From an uncultured Alphaproteobacteria bacterium (GTDB taxonomy: Bacteria > Pseudomonadota > Alphaproteobacteria > Caulobacterales > Parvularculaceae): a stretch of DNA of 7,781 bases. This document shows, piece by piece, positions 1 through 6,140 of this stretch (the stretch's first letter is position 1; each line of letters starts with the position of its first letter). The notes under the pieces are model-generated. The model saw only the letters and a program-made list of their open reading frames with translations, had not been told where the DNA came from and made no database searches. The translations under genes and the position numbers were made by a program. The stretch is from contig CALKYG010000459.1 of the NCBI GenBank assembly GCA_938003575.1, positions 1 to 7,781 on the forward strand. The letters are read 5' to 3'.

Positions 1-157
1 TGCGCTCTTGATCGCTGATGAAGGCGAGGTGCTGGAAGATCTTGTCGCCGCGGCGATCAACGACGCCAAATCGAAACTCGAAGCCGCCGCCGCCGAGCAG
101 ATGAAATCGCTGACTGCGGGACTGCCGCTGCCGCCGGGCTTGAAGCTTCCGTTTTAA
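1..157 (+). CDS. ybaB: YbaB/EbfC family nucleoid-associated protein, C-terminal part (5' end outside window)
   Basis: The frame that begins with the codon at base 2 is open from the window edge to a TAA at 155-157 and encodes the last 51 residues of a small protein. The tail reads [20 protein letters not shown] and then closes on a Pro/Gly/Leu-rich end (PLPPG, then LPF), which is the typical C-terminal helix and tail of YbaB/EbfC proteins. Members of this family are dimeric DNA-binding, nucleoid-associated proteins of about 105-110 residues, so roughly half of this one is missing to the left. The gene ends 3 bp before recR, the usual arrangement in many bacteria (often after dnaX, which would lie outside the window). 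The family call is based on sequence pattern plus the recR neighbour and I consider it secure. The start and any promoter cannot be seen. Confidence 0.93.
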   Translation, partial: ALLIADEGEVLEDLVAAAINDAKSKLEAAAAEQMKSLTAGLPLPPGLKLPF

Positions 158-160
158 TTC

Positions 161-766
161 ATGCCCGCCGCCAATATCGGTCCTGAATTACAGCGCCTCA
201 TTGATCTGTTGGCGAAAATGCCGGGGCTGGGGCCGCGATCGGCAAAGCGCGCCGCGCTTTATCTCCTGAAAAAGCGCGATCCCGTCATGCGCCCGCTCGC
301 CCTTGCGCTTTCGGACGCCGCCGATAAAGTTAAGGCCTGCTCGACCTGCGGCAATTGGGATTCGATCGATCCGTGCGCGATCTGCGCTGAGACTTCGCGT
401 GACGCCTCGATCATCTGCGTCGTGCAGGATGTCGGCGATCTCTGGGCGCTGGAACGCGCGGGCGCCCACAAGGGGCGCTATCACGTCCTCGGCGGTCTCT
501 TGTCGCCGCTCGACGGTGTCGGGCCGAGCGACCTCAATCTTGGCGCGCTCATGGATCGCGCAAAGTCGGGCGTCGTGCACGAGATCGTTCTTGCGCTTCC
601 TGCGACCGTCGACGGACAGACGACGGCGCATTACGTAGCAGACCAGCTGGTCGGAACGGAAATCGCTGTGACGCGTCTCAGTCAGGGTGTTCCAGTCGGC
701 GGCGAGCTGGACTACCTAGATGAAGGAACGCTTGCGGCCGCCATGAAGACGCGGCGGCCCGCATGA
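161..766 (+). CDS. recR: Recombination mediator protein RecR
   Basis: RecR acts with RecO (and RecF) to load RecA on SSB-coated single-stranded DNA during gap repair; it is a cytoplasmic ring-forming DNA-binding protein. The 201-residue length is the normal family length. Visible domains in order: an N-terminal helix-hairpin-helix with [13 protein letters not shown] at residues 20-32; a zinc finger with Cys60, Cys63, Cys72 and Cys75; a Toprim domain from about residue 83 with DLWALERAG (93-101) and [20 protein letters not shown]; and the C-terminal [19 protein letters not shown] segment that closes the family. The ATG at 161 is 3 bp after the ybaB stop and gives the expected N-terminus; no strong Shine-Dalgarno is seen, so coupling to ybaB translation is likely. 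One oddity is Gln89 where most RecR Toprim domains have Glu (CVVQDV rather than CVVEDV). The stop overlaps the next gene's start. Confidence 0.97.
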   Translation: MPAANIGPELQRLIDLLAKMPGLGPRSAKRAALYLLKKRDPVMRPLALALSDAADKVKACSTCGNWDSIDPCAICAETSRDASIICVVQDVGDLWALERAGAHKGRYHVLGGLLSPLDGVGPSDLNLGALMDRAKSGVVHEIVLALPATVDGQTTAHYVADQLVGTEIAVTRLSQGVPVGGELDYLDEGTLAAAMKTRRPA

Positions 767-1806
767 CGGTTCCGAATGCTCTCGACGGGCTATGGTATCT
801 CGCGGCGCTCTCGTCGGAGTTGAAAAGAAACGCGCCGCTGCGCCGCATCCTCATGGGAGAGCCAATTGTCTTTGGGCGGACGAAAAGCGGAACCGCCTTC
901 GCTTTGCGTGACGTCTGCCCGCATCGGGCGGCGCCGCTGTCGGCCGGACGGCTCCGCGACATAGGCGGTGAATCAGCGCTCGAGTGCCCCTACCACGCCT
1001 GGGCTTTCAGTGTTCTGGATGGACGATGCCTTTCCGTCCCGGCGCTTACCGTCGATGACCGGCGCGATCCGTCGACGGTCAGGACGCGGCGGTTCCGGCT
1101 CGCGGAATCAAACGGTCTCGTCTGGATTTATTGGGGCGAGGAAGACCCGGAAACGCCGCCGCCCGACATTGGGCTTCCTTCAGGCTTCAAGCCGAAAACA
1201 GCGACAATCGTCGACGCGGAGGGGCCGTTCGACGAAGCTGTCATTGGTCTCGTCGATCCGGCCCATACGCCGACGGTTCACAGGCAATGGTGGTGGCGTG
1301 AGGGCGCGCCGCGCCAGGATAAGGCGAAGAGTTTCGAACCAACCTCCCTCGGTTTCAAAATACCTGCGCACAGGCCGTCCGCGAATACGCGCATCTACAG
1401 ATTCCTCGGCGGCGCGCCGACGACAGAGATTGAGTTTCGCCTGCCGGCTCTCCGCCTCGAACATATCCGCAACGATAAACGCCGCATTCTCGGCCTTACC
1501 GCCATGACGCCGACGGAACGCGGCAAGACGCGCATCGTTCACGTCATTTACTGGGATTTCGCGGTGCTCGATTTTCTACGTCCGATCGCGCAGTCGATGG
1601 CGGATGACTTCCTCGCCCAGGACGGCGCCGTTCTCACGCGCCAGAACTGGAACTTCGAGATCGTCGAGCACCGGCCGCTTTATTTAGGCGACGCGGACGA
1701 GCCGGCGAAATGGTATCTGAAGCTGAAACGCGCATGGAACGAGCGCAGGGCGTCCGGGGGCTTTACGAACCCGCTGTCGCCGACGACGTTGCGCTGGAGA
1801 ACCTGA
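763..1806 (+). CDS. Rieske [2Fe-2S] non-heme iron oxygenase, VanA/demethylase-like, substrate unknown
   Basis: This 347-residue protein has the two-domain layout of the alpha subunit of Rieske oxygenases. The Rieske cluster ligands are visible as CPH (Cys52, His54) and CPYH (Cys75, His78), 20 residues apart. The catalytic domain shows DPAHTPTVH, giving the bridging Asp165 and iron ligands His168 and His173; Asp287 in FLAQDGAVL is a good candidate for the third iron ligand. Size and the N-terminal WYLAA...[14 protein letters not shown] pattern are closest to the VanA-type O-demethylase and related monooxygenases (COG4638) rather than large dioxygenases. No signal peptide or membrane segment is obvious. 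Such enzymes need electrons from a ferredoxin and/or reductase, and none is encoded here. The ATG overlaps the recR stop (ATGA), which points to translational coupling. The 3' end overlaps the convergent GT87 gene by 44 bp. Family call is secure; the substrate is not inferable. Confidence 0.9.
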   Translation: MTVPNALDGLWYLAALSSELKRNAPLRRILMGEPIVFGRTKSGTAFALRDVCPHRAAPLSAGRLRDIGGESALECPYHAWAFSVLDGRCLSVPALTVDDRRDPSTVRTRRFRLAESNGLVWIYWGEEDPETPPPDIGLPSGFKPKTATIVDAEGPFDEAVIGLVDPAHTPTVHRQWWWREGAPRQDKAKSFEPTSLGFKIPAHRPSANTRIYRFLGGAPTTEIEFRLPALRLEHIRNDKRRILGLTAMTPTERGKTRIVHVIYWDFAVLDFLRPIAQSMADDFLAQDGAVLTRQNWNFEIVEHRPLYLGDADEPAKWYLKLKRAWNERRASGGFTNPLSPTTLRWRT

Positions 1807-3019
1807 AATCGGCGGCCGATAGCGTCCGGCGGGCGGCGATGAGGAAAGCCAGAGCGGCGCCAACCCCGCAATTGGAAATATTCGGAATCTCCGCGGGTCC
1901 TGGCATCATCAGCGGCATGATCCAGACGGCGATTATCGAGGCCCTTTCATACTTAAGCCATCCGGTCCGGACGGCGCGCTGCGCGATTAGGAGCATTGCG
2001 GGAGCCATGACGACAATCTCGTAATAGAAAGCGTAGGGCGTTGCGAGCACCGCCGCTGTCGACAGCGCTGCAACGCGCAGGTCCCAATCCTTGACCCTTC
2101 TCCATATAACGAAGACATAAGCCGCGAGTATGGCGCTGGCTGAAAGTTGGACTGCGCCCGCCAGCGCCTGCGTCGCGCCAAGCATGGTGGCGAATCCGAA
2201 CGGCGTCACCAACTTGTTGACGGGAAAGCCCTCGGCGCCCATGCGCGCGCCGTGCGCGGCGACGCCCTCATAAAACCCGATCCAGCTTTCTGCGCCGAAA
2301 GCCAAAAGGCTGGCGAGCGCGAGTGCGCAGGCTGTCAGTGCGGCTGTGACGAACGCCCGCCAGCATCCGGCGGCAATAAAAGCGACCGGAATCAGAAGGC
2401 CGAGTTGCGGTTTCAGTGTCAGCAGTCCCGCTGCAACACCGGCGAGGATCGGGCGGCGGTCTGCGAAGGCGCCGGCGAGCGCGAGCAGCGTGGCAGTCAA
2501 AAACCCGTTCTGTCCCGTGATGATCGCCTGAAATACAGCGGGCGAGGCGGCGACGAAGAAAAGCGCCCAGCGATCGCGCCAGAGGCGTGAAACGGTAAGA
2601 AAAAACGCCCCGGCGAACGCCGCCACCCAGAGAGCGAAGCCTGCAAGGTAGGGCGGCCAGGCAAACGGCGCGATCAGGAGCGACATCGTCGGCGGATACA
2701 TCCAGGCAAAGTTGAAATCGCCCCTGCCTGGATATGCCGCCTCAAGTTGCGCCTTGAGATTCTTCATTTCGTAGATCGCGATCATGTCGGGCGATCCGGC
2801 GACCTTTGCGGCGTGATGGAAAACGATGAAATCGCCGCCGATGATTGGTCCCGCCTTGGTGAAAAGGTCATCCGAATCAATGATCAATTGCGCATAGAGT
2901 CCGAGCGCCAGCGCCAGGAACAGGCCGGCCATCGCCGCCAAACTGTATTTCAGCCGGGTTGTAACCAGCTGATTGATCAACGGAAACTGCTCTGCGAGGG
3001 CTGCGACGGCTTTGTTCAT
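1763..3019 (-). CDS. GT87-family (DUF2029) polytopic membrane glycosyltransferase
   Basis: This 418-residue integral membrane protein has about ten hydrophobic segments and the features of GT87/DUF2029 proteins, which are GT-C fold enzymes that use polyprenyl-phosphate sugars on the outer face of the inner membrane (known from mycobacterial mannosyltransferases). Seen in order: a first membrane helix at about 25-47; the GGDFIVFHHAAKVA loop with candidate catalytic Asp63; MYPPTMSLLIAPF at 107-119; a ITGQNGF motif at 167-173; and LKPQLGLLIP at 202-211. These match the family pattern closely. The ATG at 3017-3019 gives a short cytoplasmic N-terminus; no strong Shine-Dalgarno is visible. The gene is divergent from the GtrB-like gene across a very short intergenic region containing an inverted repeat. 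Its last 44 bp, a Ser/Ala/Thr-rich tail, are antisense to the end of the oxygenase gene. The sugar and acceptor are unknown. Confidence 0.87.
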   Translation of the reverse strand: MNKAVAALAEQFPLINQLVTTRLKYSLAAMAGLFLALALGLYAQLIIDSDDLFTKAGPIIGGDFIVFHHAAKVAGSPDMIAIYEMKNLKAQLEAAYPGRGDFNFAWMYPPTMSLLIAPFAWPPYLAGFALWVAAFAGAFFLTVSRLWRDRWALFFVAASPAVFQAIITGQNGFLTATLLALAGAFADRRPILAGVAAGLLTLKPQLGLLIPVAFIAAGCWRAFVTAALTACALALASLLAFGAESWIGFYEGVAAHGARMGAEGFPVNKLVTPFGFATMLGATQALAGAVQLSASAILAAYVFVIWRRVKDWDLRVAALSTAAVLATPYAFYYEIVVMAPAMLLIAQRAVRTGWLKYERASIIAVWIMPLMMPGPAEIPNISNCGVGAALAFLIAARRTLSAADFRFSSATSSATAGS

Positions 3020-3023
3020 TAGT

Positions 3024-3050
3024 TTCGTTTACCATCGTGCAATAAACGAA
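3024..3050. repeat. Perfect 8-bp inverted repeat between divergent glycosyltransferase genes; candidate operator
   Basis: TTCGTTTA at 3024-3031 is the exact reverse complement of TAAACGAA at 3043-3050, separated by 11 bp; the arms are about two helical turns apart centre to centre (19 bp). It lies between the GT87 gene start (3019, minus) and the GtrB-like gene start (about 3100, plus), where promoters for both should be. The AT-rich arms stand out from GC-rich surroundings. A dimeric regulator site acting on both genes is an inference; an RNA hairpin in a leader is an alternative, but no T-run follows it, so it is not a terminator. I could not place convincing -35/-10 boxes here. Confidence 0.5.
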
Positions 3051-3085
3051 GCGTTATTTCTCTGAACAGGTGGACCGCCGCCCCC

Positions 3086-3090
3086 GGGAG
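3086..3090 (+). promoter_or_regulatory. Ribosome binding site (GGGAG) supporting the ATG at 3100
   Basis: GGGAG at 3086-3090 is a good Shine-Dalgarno match. It is 9 bases before the ATG at 3100 and only 3 before the ATG at 3094, so it favours 3100. The more upstream GTG at 3070 has only a weak, overlapping AGG in front of it and is less likely. Confidence 0.45.
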
Positions 3091-3099
3091 ACGATGAGA

Positions 3100-4119
3100 A
3101 TGCCCAAACAAAAACACAGCGCGCCCGCGGTGACCCCGCGGCCGGAACCGCGCCCGCGGCTTTTGTCGATCGTTTGTCCGGCCTTCAACGAGGAAGCGAC
3201 ACTCACAGCCTTCGCGATTGCAATAGAGGCTGCCATGCTCGCGCGCGCACAGCCTTATGAAATCGTCTTTGTAAATGACGGCAGCAGCGACGGCACGCTA
3301 TCGGTTATGAAGCGCTTGCGTGAATCGCACGGGCGAATTGCGATCGTTGACCTGTCGCGAAACTTCGGCAAGGAGATCGCGACGACTGCGGGGCTCGATC
3401 AGACCATCGGCGACGCGGTGATCGTAATGGACGCCGATCTGCAGGATCCGCCGGAGATCATTGGCGAGATGATCGACGGGTGGCGCGAGGGATATGACGT
3501 CGTTTATGCGCGCCGGCGCCAAAGACACGGCGACGGCCTGATAAAGCGGGCGACCGCGGCGCTTTTCTATAAACTCATTCATCGCATCGGCGATGTCGAA
3601 ATACCGGAAAATGTCGGCGACTTTCGACTGATGAGCCGAAAAGCGGTGGACGCCGTCTGCGCGATGCGAGAGCATCACCGCTTCATGAAAGGGATATTCG
3701 CCTGGGTCGGGTTCCCAGCAAAGGCAGTGATTTACGATCGCGCCCCGCGCTCGGCTGGGGCGACGAAATGGAATTACTGGCGCCTCTGGAACCTGTCGAT
3801 CGAAGGCATCACATCATCAACCCTCGCGCCTCTGAAGATCTCGACATACCTCGGTTTTGCAACGGCGTTGTTCGCTTTTCTTGCTGGGGCGTTCTTCATC
3901 TTTAAAACGCTGTTCTTCGGCGACCCGGTCCCCGGATTCCCCACCCTCGTCGTTGTCGTTCTCTTCCTCGGCGGCATTCAGTTGATGGTGCTCGGCGTCA
4001 TCGGCGAATATCTCGGCCGTGTTTTCAACGAGACGAAGGGACGTCCGCTCTATTTCGCGACGGAAATCTACCCCTCGGGCGCAGAAAGCGCGCAGTCGCC
4101 CTTCCGCAAGGCGGTTTGA
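3100..4119 (+). CDS. GtrB-like polyprenyl-phosphate glycosyltransferase (GT2, membrane-bound)
   Basis: This GT2 family enzyme resembles GtrB/YfdH and ArnC, which transfer a sugar from a nucleotide donor to undecaprenyl phosphate at the cytoplasmic face of the inner membrane. With ATG 3100 as residue 1 (339 residues), the catalytic domain shows SIVCPAFNEEATL near 23-35, VNDGSSDGT at 58-66, the metal-binding DAD of DADLQDPPE at 111-119, and DFRLMSRKAVDA at 174-185, followed by the ATKWNYWRLW stretch typical of the subfamily. Two C-terminal membrane helices lie at about 248-272 and 281-306. The start was chosen from the GGGAG site 9 bases upstream; ATG 3094 and GTG 3070 are in-frame alternatives adding 2 or 10 residues. 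The next gene, a GtrA-like protein, starts one base after the stop, the classic gtrB/gtrA partnership. The actual sugar (glucose, mannose, aminoarabinose and others are possible) cannot be told from sequence alone. Confidence 0.9.
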   Translation: MPKQKHSAPAVTPRPEPRPRLLSIVCPAFNEEATLTAFAIAIEAAMLARAQPYEIVFVNDGSSDGTLSVMKRLRESHGRIAIVDLSRNFGKEIATTAGLDQTIGDAVIVMDADLQDPPEIIGEMIDGWREGYDVVYARRRQRHGDGLIKRATAALFYKLIHRIGDVEIPENVGDFRLMSRKAVDAVCAMREHHRFMKGIFAWVGFPAKAVIYDRAPRSAGATKWNYWRLWNLSIEGITSSTLAPLKISTYLGFATALFAFLAGAFFIFKTLFFGDPVPGFPTLVVVVLFLGGIQLMVLGVIGEYLGRVFNETKGRPLYFATEIYPSGAESAQSPFRKAV

Positions 4120-4120
4120 G

Positions 4121-4573
4121 GTGATCGAACATCTCAGTCTTCAAGCAGGGATCCTACGGCGCCACTCGGGAGCGATGGCCAGATTCGGCGTCGTCGGCGT
4201 CGGCAATCTGGCGACTGAATTCGCAGTCTTCAATATTCTCATGCATGCCGGGCTCGCTATCCTCGCGGCTAACGCCATTGGCTTTGTATGCGCCAACCTC
4301 CAGAGTTACTTCATCAATGCGCACGTGACATTCCGCGAAAACGGCGCCGCTGCGCCGAAATCGCTCCGGAGTTACCTGCGCTTCTTCCTCGCGCATTGCC
4401 TGTCGTTGGCTATCTCGACGGCCTTCATTGCAGCTTTTGCAGGCGAGATCGGGCCGAACCTCGCCAAGCTTGCGGCCGTCGGTTTCGGCTTTGTCGCGAA
4501 TTATTCGATGAGCGCTCTTTTTGTCTTCAGGAAGGCCAATCCGGGCGAATCCGGTTTCGAATCGCCCCGCTGA
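4121..4573 (+). CDS. GtrA-like family membrane protein (putative lipid-linked sugar translocation)
   Basis: This is a small membrane protein of 150 residues, the usual GtrA size, with four predicted hydrophobic segments at about 20-42, 46-66, 86-106 and 113-136. Characteristic GtrA features are the RFGVVGVGNLATEFAVFN start of helix 1, the ANLQSYFINAHVTF segment after helix 2, and the VANYSMSALFVFR signature at the end of helix 4. In O-antigen modification systems GtrA is thought to flip the undecaprenyl-phosphate sugar made by GtrB to the periplasm. The start is taken as GTG 4121, one base after the upstream stop, implying translational coupling; the frame is open further upstream but would overlap the GtrB-like gene by about 100 bp in Arg/Ser-rich sequence unlike the family. 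ATG 4175 is a shorter alternative but would trim the residues before helix 1. The proposed job follows from the family and the adjacent GtrB-like gene. Confidence 0.87.
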   Translation: MIEHLSLQAGILRRHSGAMARFGVVGVGNLATEFAVFNILMHAGLAILAANAIGFVCANLQSYFINAHVTFRENGAAAPKSLRSYLRFFLAHCLSLAISTAFIAAFAGEIGPNLAKLAAVGFGFVANYSMSALFVFRKANPGESGFESPR

Positions 4574-4589
4574 GCGCTAATCATTCGGG

Positions 4590-6137
4590 ATGGATCCTGA
4601 CATTATTGCTGGAACGGGCTTGGGGCCCGGAAGCACGGCCATCCTGCTGGCGGCCGGGCTTTTGTTGATCGCCGCACCTACGATAGCCGTCCTTGCCCTG
4701 GCGCGCGCCGCCAAGCGAGCGGACGCGGCGCTTTCGCGCTTCGATCAATTGCTGCGAGAGGAGAGTTCGCGCAGCCGGGACGAAAGCGAGCGCCGCGCGC
4801 GCGAACTGCGCCTTGAACTAAGAGGACAGATCGACGGCGTGGCCGACTCCCTCCGCGTCGGCATCGAGACGAACCGGAACATGCTCGATGAGCGCCTGCG
4901 CGCCGGCAATGCTGCGCAGACCGAAGCCGCATCCGCACTCAGAGGAGAGGTGAACGCCGCGGTCAAATCGTTCGGTGACAGCCTCAAAAAAGACGTAGAC
5001 GGGCTTTCGCGCACCTTGAAGGAACGATTCGGGGGGTTTTCAGACGTATTGGGCGAACGTCAAGCGCTTTTTGAGAAAGCTATCAAGGAAAAGCTTGCGG
5101 CGTCGACGGAAACAGTCGCAGCGCTCGCGAAGGGCAATGCGGAAGCTCACGCGCAGTTGAAAAGCGTCGTCGAGGAGCGCCTAGAGAAATTGCGTGTCGA
5201 AAACGAGGCCAAACTTGAGCAAATGCGACAGACTGTCGATGAAAAGCTTCAGTCGACGCTTGAAAAGCGCCTTGGGGAGTCGTTCAAACAAGTCAGCGAA
5301 CGTCTTGAAACTGTGCATCGCGGTCTTGGGGAAATGCAATCCCTTGCCGCGGGCGTCGGCGACCTGAAGAAGGTCCTGACAAATGTTAAGGATCGCGGAG
5401 GTTGGGCGGAAATCCAGCTTGGCGCCTTGCTCGATCAGATGCTCGCCCGCGAACAATATTTGGTGAACGCCAAGATCGACCCGTCATCATCGCTCACAGT
5501 CGAATTCGCCGTTCGCTTCCCAGGTCCGGAAAATGGCCGCGAGGTCCTTTTGCCGATCGATTCAAAATTTCCCAAGGAAGATTACGAACGTCTCGTCGCC
5601 GCGTGGGAGGCGGGGGACGCCGACAGCGCGCGCGCCTCGCTCGACGCACTTGAGCGGGTAATCGAGAGCGAAGCGAAGAAGATAGGGGAGAAGTATGTCA
5701 AACCTCCCCATTCGACAGACTTCGCTATCCTTTTCCTCCCGACCGAGGGACTTTTCGCCGAGGCTATGCGCCGTCCTGGGCTGACCGCGCGGCTGCAGGC
5801 AAAATACAAGGTTACAATCGCCGGTCCGACGACGCTGGCCGCTTTGCTGACCTCGCTGCAGATGGGATTTAGAACGCTCGCAATCCAGAAGCGGTCAAGC
5901 GAAGTATGGCATGTGCTCGGCGAGGCGAAGTCGGAATTTGAGAAATACGCGAAAGTATGGGACAAACTCAGCCAGCAATTGCAGACCGCGCAGAATACCG
6001 TTCAAGAAGCCGGCCGTCGCACCAGAGCGGTGTCGCGCAAGCTGCGTGATGTCGAAACGCTCGATATTATCGCGATTGAATCCCCGCCGGCGTTGCTCGA
6101 CGCGCCCTTCACGGAAAGCGAAGACCTCGACGAATGA
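4590..6137 (+). CDS. rmuC: DNA recombination protein RmuC
   Basis: RmuC proteins limit rearrangements at short inverted repeats in E. coli, and their conserved domain is predicted to have a PD-(D/E)XK nuclease-like fold; the biochemical activity is not established. This 515-residue protein shows the normal architecture: a membrane anchor at about 17-40 (ILLAAGLLLIAAPTIAVLAL), a long charged coiled-coil region at about 45-250, and the RmuC domain at about 255-465. In that domain are GWAEIQLGALL (271-281, Glu274), TVEFAVRFPG (303-312, Glu305), LPIDSKFP (321-328, Asp324 and Lys326), DFAILFLPTEG (377-387) and GPTTLAALL (412-420), all as expected for an intact family member. An acidic tail ends the protein. 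The ATG at 4590 is 16 bp after the GtrA-like stop, so it is probably cotranscribed with the glycosylation genes, although a clear Shine-Dalgarno is lacking. The stop is 3 bp from the end of a convergent gene encoding a divergent RmuC-like protein. Confidence 0.94.
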   Translation: MDPDIIAGTGLGPGSTAILLAAGLLLIAAPTIAVLALARAAKRADAALSRFDQLLREESSRSRDESERRARELRLELRGQIDGVADSLRVGIETNRNMLDERLRAGNAAQTEAASALRGEVNAAVKSFGDSLKKDVDGLSRTLKERFGGFSDVLGERQALFEKAIKEKLAASTETVAALAKGNAEAHAQLKSVVEERLEKLRVENEAKLEQMRQTVDEKLQSTLEKRLGESFKQVSERLETVHRGLGEMQSLAAGVGDLKKVLTNVKDRGGWAEIQLGALLDQMLAREQYLVNAKIDPSSSLTVEFAVRFPGPENGREVLLPIDSKFPKEDYERLVAAWEAGDADSARASLDALERVIESEAKKIGEKYVKPPHSTDFAILFLPTEGLFAEAMRRPGLTARLQAKYKVTIAGPTTLAALLTSLQMGFRTLAIQKRSSEVWHVLGEAKSEFEKYAKVWDKLSQQLQTAQNTVQEAGRRTRAVSRKLRDVETLDIIAIESPPALLDAPFTESEDLDE

Positions 6138-6140
6138 AAG

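Noticed and set aside
1808..1820. Small hairpin (ATCGG/CCGAT) just after the oxygenase stop as a terminator
   Set aside because: The stem is only 5 bp with no T-run after it, and it lies inside the convergent GT87 coding sequence.
2147..2590. Plus-strand open frame opposite the GT87 gene
   Set aside because: Its Arg/Gly/Gln-rich translation resembles no family and it lies wholly antisense to a well-supported membrane protein gene.
4019..4120. Upstream extension of the GtrA-like frame to an ATG at 4019
   Set aside because: It would overlap the GtrB-like gene by about 100 bp and add an Arg/Ser-rich stretch unlike GtrA proteins; GTG 4121, one base after the upstream stop, fits better.
6138..6140. 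A bidirectional terminator between the two RmuC-type genes
   Set aside because: There are only 3 bases between the stops, and no stable stem with a T-run was seen around them.
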